NCBI GenBank assembly: GCA_041649995.1
Contig: JBAZMA010000003.1
Coordinates: forward strand, 124,001-188,000
Reading direction: 5' to 3'
Length of the DNA stretch: 64,000 nucleotides
From: JBAZMA01 sp041649995
GTDB lineage: Bacteria > Omnitrophota > Gorgyraeia > Velamenicoccales > Velamenicoccaceae
The position numbers and the translations under genes are program-made. Shown in pieces: positions 10,531 through 18,215 of the stretch. Each line of letters opens with the position of its first letter. Position 1 is the first letter of the stretch. The notes beneath the pieces were generated by a model, which was not told the DNA's origin, did no database searches, and saw only the letters and a list, made by a program, of their open reading frames with translations.

Positions 10531-12074
10531 CTCATTTGGGGCTGGGATTCGAGGTTTTGTCCGTCAAGCAGGCGTATCCCGATGAGACGCGGCTTGAGGT
10601 CCCCGTGGCGGCTTTCCGCGAATCCTGCCTTACCCTGCACCGCCTGTTTTCTTCGCCGGTCATGATGCTGTTTGCCTCGGATGAGATCAGGACGAAGGGA
10701 AGTTTTACGCTCAGGGCTGTTTTCATGGACAAAGGCCGGGGCCAGTGGATGGTTGTCAGCGCGGATGTCCCGCAAGGGGAGCCTTGTTTTGATTCTTTGG
10801 CAAAAGACATGCACTCGGCCATTCTCTTTGAGCGGGAGATCCGGGAGATGTTCGGCATCGAGCCCAAGGGGCACCCGGACCCCAGACGCCTTCATTTGCA
10901 CAATGAAGTGTGGCCGGCCGGACAATTTCCTTTGCGCAAAGATTTTAAACCTTCGCCGCCGGCGAATTTCGGGGCCTACAAATTTTCCCGGGTTGAGGGG
11001 GAGGGGATATTTGAGGTGCCGGTGGGCCCTGTTCACGCCGGTATTATCGGGCCGGGGCATTTCCGGTTCAGTGTGGCGGGCGAGCCCATCGTTCAGCTGG
11101 AAACGAGGCTCGGGTTTACGCATCGGGGCGTCGAAAAACTTTTTGAAGGCAGGGATCCGGCGGCGGGACTCGCTCTTTCTGAACGCGTTTGCGGGGACGC
11201 GGCGTTCGGCCACAGCCTCGCTTTCGCTTCGGCCTGTGAAAAGATCCTGGGTGCGCGCGCGCCCCTGCAGGCCGCCTACGTCAGGGGCATCTATCTGGAA
11301 CTCGAGAGGCTTTATAATCACGTGAATGATATCGGAGGGATGGCGACGGATGTGAGTTTTAGTTTTCCCGCGGCCCTGGCTTCGGTCATCAAGGAATCGA
11401 TCCATGTGCTCAATGAAAAATTGACAGGGAGCAGGTATCTTAAAAATGCGAACAGGATCGCGGGGGTCGCCTCCGGCATCAGCGGGCCCTTGAAAAAGGA
11501 ACTTCTGCGGTCCTTAAAAATCCTGCGAAGAGATTTTCAGGAGCTGGTGACGATCCTGAACCGGAGTGTTTCTTTTATGGACAGGGTGGATTCAACAGGG
11601 ACGTTGAAGAAGAAGACGGCCGAGGACCTGGGGGTCGTCGGCCTGGCAGGCCGCGCTTCGGGGGTCGCCCTTGATCTGCGGAAGTTTTTTCCCGGGGCCT
11701 ATCAGGATGTTTCGTTTAAGATGGCGATGCAGGCCTCAGGTGATGTGCTGGCCAGGTTTCGCGTCAGGGTCCAGGAGTGGGAATGCTCCTGCCGGATGAT
11801 CGAGGAGTTTGCCGAAAAACTGGACGGCGGACCCATCGGCGCGGCCGCCCCTCTGAAGCCGGGTGAGGGCTTAGGATATGCCGAGGCGTGGAGGGGGCCT
11901 GTTCTTTACTGGGTCCAGTTGAGCGAGTCAGGCGTTATTGAGCGCTGCAAGATCGTCGACGCGTCTTTTCATAACTGGCCGGCCTTGACATACGCTGTAT
12001 TAGGCAACATCATCCCCGATTTTCCCTTGTGCAACAAAAGCTTTGACTTGTCTTATTCCGGCAATGACTTATAG
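10500..12074 (+). CDS. hyfG: Fused NuoC-NuoD-like large subunit lacking NiFe ligands (Ehr-type)
   Basis: 524 residues. Residues 1-150 are a 30-kDa (NuoC-like) domain with IREMFGIEPKGHPDPRRL; residues 165-524 are the NuoD/hydrogenase large-subunit fold. In true group-4 hydrogenases two CxxC pairs bind NiFe. Here the first site reads CGDAAFGH (C231, A234) and the C-terminal one CNKSF (C511, S514), so one cysteine of each pair is missing. The start of the fold (GPVHAGIIGPGHF) and the C-terminal YSGNDL tail fit Ehr (energy-converting hydrogenase-related) large subunits. It is unlikely to make H2. RBS and start lie inside hyfF; the ATG at 10500 is best placed for the full NuoC domain. Confidence 0.9.
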   Translation: MDHEKIVPDIAHLGLGFEVLSVKQAYPDETRLEVPVAAFRESCLTLHRLFSSPVMMLFASDEIRTKGSFTLRAVFMDKGRGQWMVVSADVPQGEPCFDSLAKDMHSAILFEREIREMFGIEPKGHPDPRRLHLHNEVWPAGQFPLRKDFKPSPPANFGAYKFSRVEGEGIFEVPVGPVHAGIIGPGHFRFSVAGEPIVQLETRLGFTHRGVEKLFEGRDPAAGLALSERVCGDAAFGHSLAFASACEKILGARAPLQAAYVRGIYLELERLYNHVNDIGGMATDVSFSFPAALASVIKESIHVLNEKLTGSRYLKNANRIAGVASGISGPLKKELLRSLKILRRDFQELVTILNRSVSFMDRVDSTGTLKKKTAEDLGVVGLAGRASGVALDLRKFFPGAYQDVSFKMAMQASGDVLARFRVRVQEWECSCRMIEEFAEKLDGGPIGAAAPLKPGEGLGYAEAWRGPVLYWVQLSESGVIERCKIVDASFHNWPALTYAVLGNIIPDFPLCNKSFDLSYSGNDL

Positions 12075-12152
12075 TACCGGAGGGACAGAAAAAAGCGTTA
12101 TTGGATCATAGGGTTATTGTATTATGGAATGCCATTGGAATTAAAATCTGAC

Positions 12153-12665
12153 ATGTCTATTTTTACAACAAGACTTTTTAAAGGGATCGTCACCAGAAAC
12201 ATCAAGCCTTCTGTTTCCCCGGCGCTCGAATCCTGCGGAAAAGAGCTGAAGGCATTGATTCGAAAAAGATTCGGCCGGTCCCTGCACTTAAGAGAAGTGG
12301 ATACGGGGTCTTGCGGGGCCTGCGAATCCGAGATCATCGCCGCCAATAACCCCATTTACGACCTCCAGCGTTTCGGCATCAGTTTTGTGGCTTCTCCGCG
12401 GCATGCCGACGCCCTTTTGGTCACAGGCCCTGTTTCCAAAAACATGGCCCTGGCCCTCAAAAGGACATACGAGGCCATGCCTGAGCCTAAATTCATCATA
12501 ACTGTCGGGGATTGCGCTTTGGATGGAGGGGTCTTTCGCGGTTCCTATTATGTGGAAGGCGGCGTCGAAAAACTTTTGCCTGTTGTTCTGCATGTCCCCG
12601 GCTGTCCCCCTTCGCCCCTGGCCCTTATCGAGTCTCTCCTGGGATTTCTGCGCCGGACACCGTAA
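12153..12665 (+). CDS. hyfI: NuoB-like small [4Fe-4S] subunit of the Ehr/Hyf-type complex
   Basis: Carries the proximal (N2-type) cluster. All four ligands are present: CGACE (two Cys), GDCA and PGCPP. The family usually begins close to the MSIFTTRLFKGIVTRNIKPS segment, so I chose the ATG at 12153; ATG 12129 and TTG 12117 are in frame and none has a clear RBS. GGAGGG at 12079 is too far. The 5' region after the large subunit is 78 bp. The 3' end overlaps the convergent radical SAM gene by 41 bp. No NuoI/HyfH-like 2[4Fe-4S] protein follows, so the donor path into this cluster is open. Confidence 0.9.
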   Translation: MSIFTTRLFKGIVTRNIKPSVSPALESCGKELKALIRKRFGRSLHLREVDTGSCGACESEIIAANNPIYDLQRFGISFVASPRHADALLVTGPVSKNMALALKRTYEAMPEPKFIITVGDCALDGGVFRGSYYVEGGVEKLLPVVLHVPGCPPSPLALIESLLGFLRRTP

Positions 12666-13953
12666 CAGCCCTGGCTTTGAGCCACGCCATATCCCTGTCC
12701 TGACGCATCCATTGCCTGAGAAGTCTGTAACCGATCAGACGGAAGAGCGCGTCCCTGAACCGCAAGGACAAAAACAGCGAAAAGGAATGCAGAAGGGAAT
12801 AAAACTTTCTGTAGGCGTGGAGCACTGTTGTCTGCAGGTCTTTTGCCGAAAGCCGGGAGGGGGTAAAGACAATGTGCTGGCCGTCGTAAAATCTCCAGTC
12901 TTTCGTAAAAATGCGTTTTTGCGCCTGGAGGGTTTCGTGGACCTTTGTCCCGGGAAACGGCGTTAAGATCATCAGTTGGATCGTTTCTATTTTTTGTCTG
13001 ACGGCGAACTTCACTGTTTCCAGGACGGTATTCCTGTCGTCGGTTTCCCCTCCCAGGACAAACATGCCGTGGATTTTGATCTTTTTGAGATGAAAAGAGC
13101 GGATGGCCCGGATGATCTCTTCGAGCGTCTGGTTTTTCTGGTAGGCCTTCAATGTTTCCGGGTTTATGGATTCGAATCCCACGCAAACCAGTTCGCATCC
13201 CGCCCGTGACATCAGCTCCAGAAGTTCGGGGTCTCTGGCCGCGTCGCAACGGACCTGGCAGACCCAGTTCCTGATGCCGCTTTTCGACAAAAGCTCAAGC
13301 AGGATTTTTGTGCGCCTGGGATTGGCCGAAAAGTTGTCGTCGCAGAAAAAGACCCTTCGCGCGCGAGAGCCCTCCAATTCCTTCATGACGTTGGCGGGGT
13401 CCCGGAAGCGGTATTTGCGGCCGAACATGAGAGTCACGGAACAGAAGCTGCAGTCAAAGGGGCAACCCCTGGATGTCGAAACAGGCAACAGAAGGGGTTT
13501 TGGGGGGAGGCCTTTGACCAGGGAAAAGTCGGGGAAGGGGAGGAGGTCGAGGTTTTCAACAGGCGCGCCCCGGACAATGGGGTCTTTGATCCTGCCTTCG
13601 ATGACATCGGCAATAACGCCTTCGGCTTCTCCGGTGACGACCTGGCGGGCAAACGCCAGGGCTTCCTGCGGCAGGAGGCTGGGATGCACGCCGCCCATGA
13701 TCACTTTGTCTTTGGGGAATTTTCCGGCGATTTCATAGCCGCGCCTGGCCGTGGATGTCAACAGAGACAGGCCGATCACATCCGCGCGCAGGCGCCGGTA
13801 ATCGGGCGGCCGGATGTCCTCATTGTAGATCTCAACCTCGTGCCCCCTGGCTTTTAAGATCGTGCCGAGATAAACCGGCCCCAACAAAGGCATGGGGATC
13901 TTGCTGTAAACATTGACTTTTGATGAGTGGGGCTCTATGAAGACGATTTTCAC
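12625..13953 (-). CDS. B12-binding-domain radical SAM protein, copy 1
   Basis: 442 residues. The N-terminal ~130 residues form a cobalamin-binding-like Rossmann domain (MKIVFIEPHSSKVNVYS, then LKARGHEVEIYNEDI and ADVIGLSLL). Next is a radical SAM barrel with the cluster motif CPFDCSFC, SAM-binding VFFCDDNFSANP and a late GGETDD. Chemistry is unknown; such enzymes often methylate or rearrange unactivated carbons in lipids or cofactors. The start is GTG at 13953, since AAGGAG lies 7 bp upstream on this strand; the longer frame to 14028 has no such support. Paralogue of the gene at 21766. Convergent with the Ehr small subunit, overlapping by 41 bp. Confidence 0.88.
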   Translation of the reverse strand: MKIVFIEPHSSKVNVYSKIPMPLLGPVYLGTILKARGHEVEIYNEDIRPPDYRRLRADVIGLSLLTSTARRGYEIAGKFPKDKVIMGGVHPSLLPQEALAFARQVVTGEAEGVIADVIEGRIKDPIVRGAPVENLDLLPFPDFSLVKGLPPKPLLLPVSTSRGCPFDCSFCSVTLMFGRKYRFRDPANVMKELEGSRARRVFFCDDNFSANPRRTKILLELLSKSGIRNWVCQVRCDAARDPELLELMSRAGCELVCVGFESINPETLKAYQKNQTLEEIIRAIRSFHLKKIKIHGMFVLGGETDDRNTVLETVKFAVRQKIETIQLMILTPFPGTKVHETLQAQKRIFTKDWRFYDGQHIVFTPSRLSAKDLQTTVLHAYRKFYSLLHSFSLFLSLRFRDALFRLIGYRLLRQWMRQDRDMAWLKARAVTVSGAEIPGETR

Positions 13954-14066
13954 GCGCGTTCTCCTTGTGTTTGAATGGATTGTAACCTTTTTGAAGAAAA
14001 GAAATAAGTGGCTGAATCCGTTTCTCATTGACCGGATCGCCTCACTTCCAAAACAGAGGAATTACG

Positions 14067-14095
14067 TTGACAGCTGGATTTATCCGAGATATAAA
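14067..14095 (+). promoter_or_regulatory. Sigma70-type promoter for the Cache-AsmA pair
   Basis: TTGACA (14067-14072), 17 bp, TATAAA (14090-14095). It lies 44 bp before the start at 14140, in the divergent region opposite the radical SAM gene. Confidence 0.72.
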
Positions 14096-14139
14096 AGCAT
14101 TAGAAGTTCAACATAAGTATAAATTTTCCAAGGATTTAT

Positions 14140-14838
14140 ATGATTTCTAAAGTCGGCTTCGGAGAGTTTCTTAAGCGTTGTTTCTGGAGCATCTGTTTCG
14201 GGGCTTTATTTGTCCTTGCTTTGGGCCATCTTGCGTTTCATCAGTTTCTCACAACCCCCGGAGTCCGGGCCCATCGCCAACAGTTGATATCCCTGGCATC
14301 GCGGGTGGCCGGATTTATCGACGGGGATGAGCTTCTAAAGATCCCTTTGACCCTCGAAGGGGATACGAGCCCGCAATATCAGGACGCGCTCGGCCTGTTG
14401 TCGGAGGTCAAGAAACAGAACCCTCTGGTCAAATATATTTATGTTCTGACCAATACCGGGGAGCCGGGGGTTTTCCAATATGTCGTTGACGCCGACCCCT
14501 TGCCTGAGATCGTGACAGCCAGAAGTCCCAAGGCTTTTCCCGGGGATCTCTATGACGGCCGGGCAGTGCCTGCTTTGCTTTCGGCTTTTGACGGGCCTAG
14601 CGCGGATAAAGGGATTGTGAAAGATGTCTGGGGAGCGACCCTTTCAGGCTATGCCCCTGTGTTGGATAGCTTCGGCGGGGTTGTGGGGATCGTCGGCGTG
14701 GACATGGATGCCTCTGTCCTGGAAGAGAGTTTAAAGATTTCGGATGGCTTGTCGGCCATAACAGCCGCCTTCGGGGTTTTATTCCTGCTGGCCCTGTTGT
14801 TCCCGAAGCTTTCTCCCCCGCGCAAAGGAACTTTATGA
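14140..14838 (+). CDS. Membrane-anchored Cache-type sensor domain without output module
   Basis: 232 residues: a membrane segment at about 12-35, an extracytoplasmic domain of ~165 residues and a second membrane segment at about 205-225, then only a short basic tail. Sequence such as LASRVAGFIDGDELL and NPLVKYIYVLTN with the GIVGVDMDASVLEE end matches the extracellular Cache domains that usually sit in front of kinase, cyclase or chemoreceptor modules. No output domain is present, and the stop codon is followed at once by the next gene (4-bp ATGA overlap). It may pass a signal to a partner protein, or be a trimmed receptor. Function unknown. Confidence 0.7.
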   Translation: MISKVGFGEFLKRCFWSICFGALFVLALGHLAFHQFLTTPGVRAHRQQLISLASRVAGFIDGDELLKIPLTLEGDTSPQYQDALGLLSEVKKQNPLVKYIYVLTNTGEPGVFQYVVDADPLPEIVTARSPKAFPGDLYDGRAVPALLSAFDGPSADKGIVKDVWGATLSGYAPVLDSFGGVVGIVGVDMDASVLEESLKISDGLSAITAAFGVLFLLALLFPKLSPPRKGTL

Positions 14839-15587
14839 AAACGCTTAAGACATTGGCGATTATTCTCGGGATTGTTTTTCTCCTGACTGTTGCTTTTTCA
14901 GTGGCCACATTTTTGGTGGTCAAGCACCTGAAGATCAAGGACCTGGTTGAGCAGGAAATCGAGCAGGAGCTCGGCATCAAGGTCCGCATCCAAAATCTGA
15001 CCTTTTCGCCGCTTTTGAGCCATATTTCAGCCCAGGGCATTTCCATAAAGAACCCCGCAGGTTTCGATGAGCAGGAACTCGCTTATATCAATTCTATTCA
15101 TTTTGTCTGGGATATCGGCGAAATCGTCCTCTTGAAGAAGCCGAGCGTTTATCTGATCGCCCTGGACCTGGCGCGCCTGCATATTATCAAGAACAAATCC
15201 GGAAAGGTGAATCTCAAGGAACTCCTTCCTCTTCAAGAGCAGGGGCCTTCAGAGGACCCGACGCCTTTTTCCTTTGATGTTCTGGTCTTGTCTGTGGGAC
15301 AGGTCACCTACACCGACCAGACGCTCAGGCCTCCCAAAACCCATATTTATAATGTCGGTATAGAAGGCGAGACCTTTTTTAGCGTGGTGGATGAAGAGAA
15401 ACTCATCCGTCTTATCGTCTATAACGCCCTTAAGAATACGGATGTCGGAAAGATGATCGGTTTGAATCTCGCGCTTTTATCCGGTGTTTCGGAAACGATC
15501 GAAGCGGCCCTGGGCACGGCGACCTCATACGTCAAGGGTCTCTATCAGATTGCCAGCACACCCTTCAAATTCCTGTTCTCCCGCTAA
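14835..15587 (+). CDS. AsmA/DUF748-like envelope protein
   Basis: 250 residues: one N-terminal membrane helix (residues 8-30), then a domain resembling the start of AsmA-family proteins: a short amphipathic helix, LGIKVRIQNLTFSPL, repeated beta-strands and KVNLKELL. AsmA-like proteins act between the inner and outer membranes in lipid transport or assembly; this one is much shorter than classic AsmA. It is translationally coupled to the Cache protein by a 4-bp overlap, which suggests the two work together. No promoter is seen between them. Family assignment is by pattern and moderate. Confidence 0.6.
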   Translation: MKTLKTLAIILGIVFLLTVAFSVATFLVVKHLKIKDLVEQEIEQELGIKVRIQNLTFSPLLSHISAQGISIKNPAGFDEQELAYINSIHFVWDIGEIVLLKKPSVYLIALDLARLHIIKNKSGKVNLKELLPLQEQGPSEDPTPFSFDVLVLSVGQVTYTDQTLRPPKTHIYNVGIEGETFFSVVDEEKLIRLIVYNALKNTDVGKMIGLNLALLSGVSETIEAALGTATSYVKGLYQIASTPFKFLFSR

Positions 15588-15621
15588 CCAGGAACCCTTC
15601 CCCTTTTTCCAAAAAATTCGC

Positions 15622-15650
15622 TTGAAGAATGAGACTGTAAGTTTTATCAT
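15622..15650 (+). promoter_or_regulatory. Promoter for the abrB-tolC-macAB operon
   Basis: TTGAAG (15622-15627), 17 bp, TATCAT (15645-15650), 73 bp before the AbrB start. Three mismatches to consensus, but optimal spacing. Confidence 0.55.
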
Positions 15651-15722
15651 ATGTCTAACAGTTCATAAAAAACCTACAATTCATATTTATCATTAATTTC
15701 AGAATCAAGAAAAGGAGCGTGT

Positions 15723-15953
15723 ATGTCAAAACCCCTGCACCCGAAGCTTTACGGGACGGTTACGGTCGGCGAAAGAGGCCAGATCGTGATTCCGATGAAA
15801 CTGCGCAAGCAATTCAGATTGAACGCCAACGACAAGCTTGTCGTGTTCGCCAGGGACAGGGGGATGATCAGCCTTGTTCCGGCGGAGGAATTCAGCCGGT
15901 TCCTGGCTGACATCTCCGTCGTGCGGCGCGAACTGGAAGCGGGGCGCAAGTAG
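15723..15953 (+). CDS. AbrB/MazE-type (SpoVT-AbrB) DNA-binding protein
   Basis: 76 residues. The swapped-hairpin signature GTVTVGERGQIVIPMKLRKQ followed by LNANDKLVVFAR is diagnostic of SpoVT-AbrB domains. The C-terminal ~25 residues form a short helix. AAAAGGAG precedes the ATG. It leads a TolC-MacA-MacB exporter operon, with 1 bp between its stop and the TolC start, so it most likely regulates that exporter and its own promoter. No MazF-type toxin is nearby, which argues against an antitoxin role. Confidence 0.9.
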   Translation: MSKPLHPKLYGTVTVGERGQIVIPMKLRKQFRLNANDKLVVFARDRGMISLVPAEEFSRFLADISVVRRELEAGRK

Positions 15954-15954
15954 G

Positions 15955-17247
15955 ATGATGAGACGCTTTTTTCCAGCGGTACCGATCATTATTCTGGCAG
16001 GCATTTTCCTCGCCAGTCCTCTTTCGCGCGCGGCTGAGGAAGCCTTGAGCTGGGAGGACTGTGTCCGGGAGGCGGCCGTCAACCATCCGGATCTTGTGTC
16101 TGCCGTCGAAAATGTGCAGCAGTCCAGGTCCCAGGAAGATATCACCGCCAGCGCTCTTTATCCCCAGGTGACGGCGGGCCTTTCCGCGCAGACCGCCAAA
16201 TCAGCGGGCAGCTCCGTCCGGGCGGGAGGCACCAGTGATACCTATTCTTATGATGTGACCGGCTCTCAGCTTGTTTTCGACGGATTCAAGACCCTGGCCG
16301 ATGTCAAAGGGGCCAGGGAAGACACGCAGGCGGCCAAAGAGAATTACAGGTTTGTTTCCGCCGATGTCCGTCAGCGGCTGCGCAGCGCCTTTGTCAGTGT
16401 GATGAAGGCCCAGGCCCAGATCCGCGTGACGGAGGAGATCGTGCGCATTCGCAAGGATAATCTTGTTTTGATTTCTCTGCGATATCAGTCAGGCCTCGAG
16501 CATAAGGGGGCCTTGATGACGGCTGAGGCGAATCTGGCCCAGGCCAGATTTGAGGTCGAGGAAGCCAAAAGGGCCCTGATCGTCGCCCAGAGGCAGTTGA
16601 CCAAAGAGATGGGGCGCTCTGAATTCATCCCCATGGCGGTCAAAGAGGATTTCGAGATCGGGGATACCGAGAAGAAAAAGCCGGACTTCCGGGAGATCGT
16701 CGAGAAGAACCCTTCGCTCCTGGAAGAGGCGGCCCTGGCCAGGGCCGCGCGCTACGGCGTGGCTTCCGCCAAGGCGAATTTCTTTCCCGTTTTGTCCGCT
16801 TCCTCAGGCATCGGCAGGACCAGCGGCCATTGGCCTCCGCAGAATAATCAGTGGAATCTGGGGTTGGGTTTGACCTTGCCTTTATTTGAAGGAGGCCTCA
16901 AGACCGCTCAGTTGAAATCCGCAAAATCCTCTTTTGTCGAGGCCCAGGCCAATCAGCGCAGCACGCGCGATTCCGTCATCCTGGGCCTTGAGCAGACATG
17001 GGCCTTTTTGCAGGACGCGATCGAAGACGTTTCCGTGCGCCGCATGTTCCTGGATGCCACGCAGGAGCGCTCGCGCATCGCCCAGGCCCAGTATTCCATC
17101 GGCATGATGTCTTATGATAACTGGACCATTATTGAAGACGACCTCGTGAGCGCGAAAAAAGATCTTTTGAACGCGCAGGCAAACGCGCTCTTCGCCCAGG
17201 CGAACTGGGTGGAGGCGAAAGGAGAGACCCTTGAACAGGAACAATAA
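15955..17247 (+). CDS. TolC-family outer-membrane efflux protein
   Basis: 430 residues. A signal peptide (MMRRFFPAVPIIILAGIFLA..SRAAEE) is followed by two OEP repeats of long helices and strands, e.g. SALYPQVTAGLSAQTAK, RLRSAFVSVMKAQAQIR and the second-half ASAKANFFPVLSASSG. It forms the outer-membrane channel of a tripartite exporter. I start at ATG 15955, right after the AbrB stop, because the signal peptide begins there; the frame itself is open further up. Its end overlaps the MacA-like start by 17 bp. The partners are the next two genes. Confidence 0.9.
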   Translation: MMRRFFPAVPIIILAGIFLASPLSRAAEEALSWEDCVREAAVNHPDLVSAVENVQQSRSQEDITASALYPQVTAGLSAQTAKSAGSSVRAGGTSDTYSYDVTGSQLVFDGFKTLADVKGAREDTQAAKENYRFVSADVRQRLRSAFVSVMKAQAQIRVTEEIVRIRKDNLVLISLRYQSGLEHKGALMTAEANLAQARFEVEEAKRALIVAQRQLTKEMGRSEFIPMAVKEDFEIGDTEKKKPDFREIVEKNPSLLEEAALARAARYGVASAKANFFPVLSASSGIGRTSGHWPPQNNQWNLGLGLTLPLFEGGLKTAQLKSAKSSFVEAQANQRSTRDSVILGLEQTWAFLQDAIEDVSVRRMFLDATQERSRIAQAQYSIGMMSYDNWTIIEDDLVSAKKDLLNAQANALFAQANWVEAKGETLEQEQ

Positions 17248-18187
17248 AAAACGCATCCTGACGCTTGCGATCCTTGTTTTGCTGCCGGCCGTCCTGATGG
17301 CAGCGCACTTTTTGCGCAAAAAACCTTCCCCTGGGGCCGCGCGGGAAGTTGCGCCCAGCCTCGGAACGGTGAACGCGGTCATCTCGACGACCGGAACAGT
17401 CCTGCCCAAAAACAGGCTTGAGATCAAGCCGCCGGTCAACGGCCGGATCGAAAAAGTCCTTGTCAGGGAGGGGGAAGCCGTAAAGACAGGCCGGATACTG
17501 GCCTGGATGAGTTCCACCGAACGCGCCGCGCTTCTTGACAATGCCCGCGGCCAGGGGCCTGAGGCCGTGAAATACTGGGAAGAGGCGTATAAACCCATTC
17601 CTTTGTCTGCGCCTATCGACGGAGAAGTGATTGTGGCGACAACCCAGCCCGGCCAGACCGTCACGACGCAGGACCCGGTTGTCGTTTTGTCCGATCACCT
17701 GATCGTCCGGGCGCAGGTCGATGAGACGGATATCGGCAAGATCAGGCCGGGACAGGCGGCCCTGATCACTCTCGACGCCTATCCGGAAACAAAGATCAAA
17801 GCGGATGTCGAGCACATTTATTATGAATCGGAGACCGTCAATAATGTCACGGTTTATAAAGTGGACCTGAAACCGGAGAAGATCCTCGCGTTTTTCCGTT
17901 CCGGCATGAACGCGACGGTGGATTTTGTGGAGCAGGGGAAACCCGGGGCCCTTCTGGTCCCCCGGGAGGCTGTGCAGGTCAGCAAAGGCCTTGCTTTTGT
18001 CTGGGTGAGCCCGGGCCCGGGACAGGAACCCGTCCAAAGGTCTGTTGAGATCGGCCTATCCGATGATCAGCACACGGAGATTCTTTCAGGTCTGTCGCAG
18101 GACGATATTGTCGTCATAAAATCGAAAACTTCCCGCTCAAGCGCTGCGGGAACCAGCAATCCTTTCATGCCTGGGCGGAGAAGATGA
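17231..18187 (+). CDS. macA: MacA-like periplasmic membrane-fusion (adaptor) protein
   Basis: 318 residues: an N-terminal membrane anchor (residues 8-24), then lipoyl/barrel-sandwich halves NGRIEKVLVREGEAVKTG and APIDGEVIVATTQPGQTV, and beta-barrel and membrane-proximal domains. It links the ABC transporter to TolC. The stretch between the two lipoyl halves is short, so the coiled-coil hairpin is much reduced compared with E. coli MacA. It starts at a TTG (GGAGAG 5 bp upstream) and overlaps tolC. The tail SRSSAAGTSNPFMPGRRR is basic and Ser-rich. Confidence 0.85.
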   Translation: MNRNNKKRILTLAILVLLPAVLMAAHFLRKKPSPGAAREVAPSLGTVNAVISTTGTVLPKNRLEIKPPVNGRIEKVLVREGEAVKTGRILAWMSSTERAALLDNARGQGPEAVKYWEEAYKPIPLSAPIDGEVIVATTQPGQTVTTQDPVVVLSDHLIVRAQVDETDIGKIRPGQAALITLDAYPETKIKADVEHIYYESETVNNVTVYKVDLKPEKILAFFRSGMNATVDFVEQGKPGALLVPREAVQVSKGLAFVWVSPGPGQEPVQRSVEIGLSDDQHTEILSGLSQDDIVVIKSKTSRSSAAGTSNPFMPGRRR

Positions 18188-18215
18188 CGGCCAAATCCCT
18201 GTTTTCAAAAAAGCC

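Noticed and set aside
10500..12665. Calling the complex a functional hydrogenase-4
   Set aside because: The NiFe cysteine pairs are incomplete at both ends of the large subunit.
13160..13180. tRNA T-loop-like GGATTCGAATCC
   Set aside because: Lies inside the radical SAM coding region with no other tRNA parts.
15723..15953. AbrB protein as a toxin-antitoxin antitoxin
   Set aside because: No MazF or PIN toxin follows; a TolC-MacAB exporter does.
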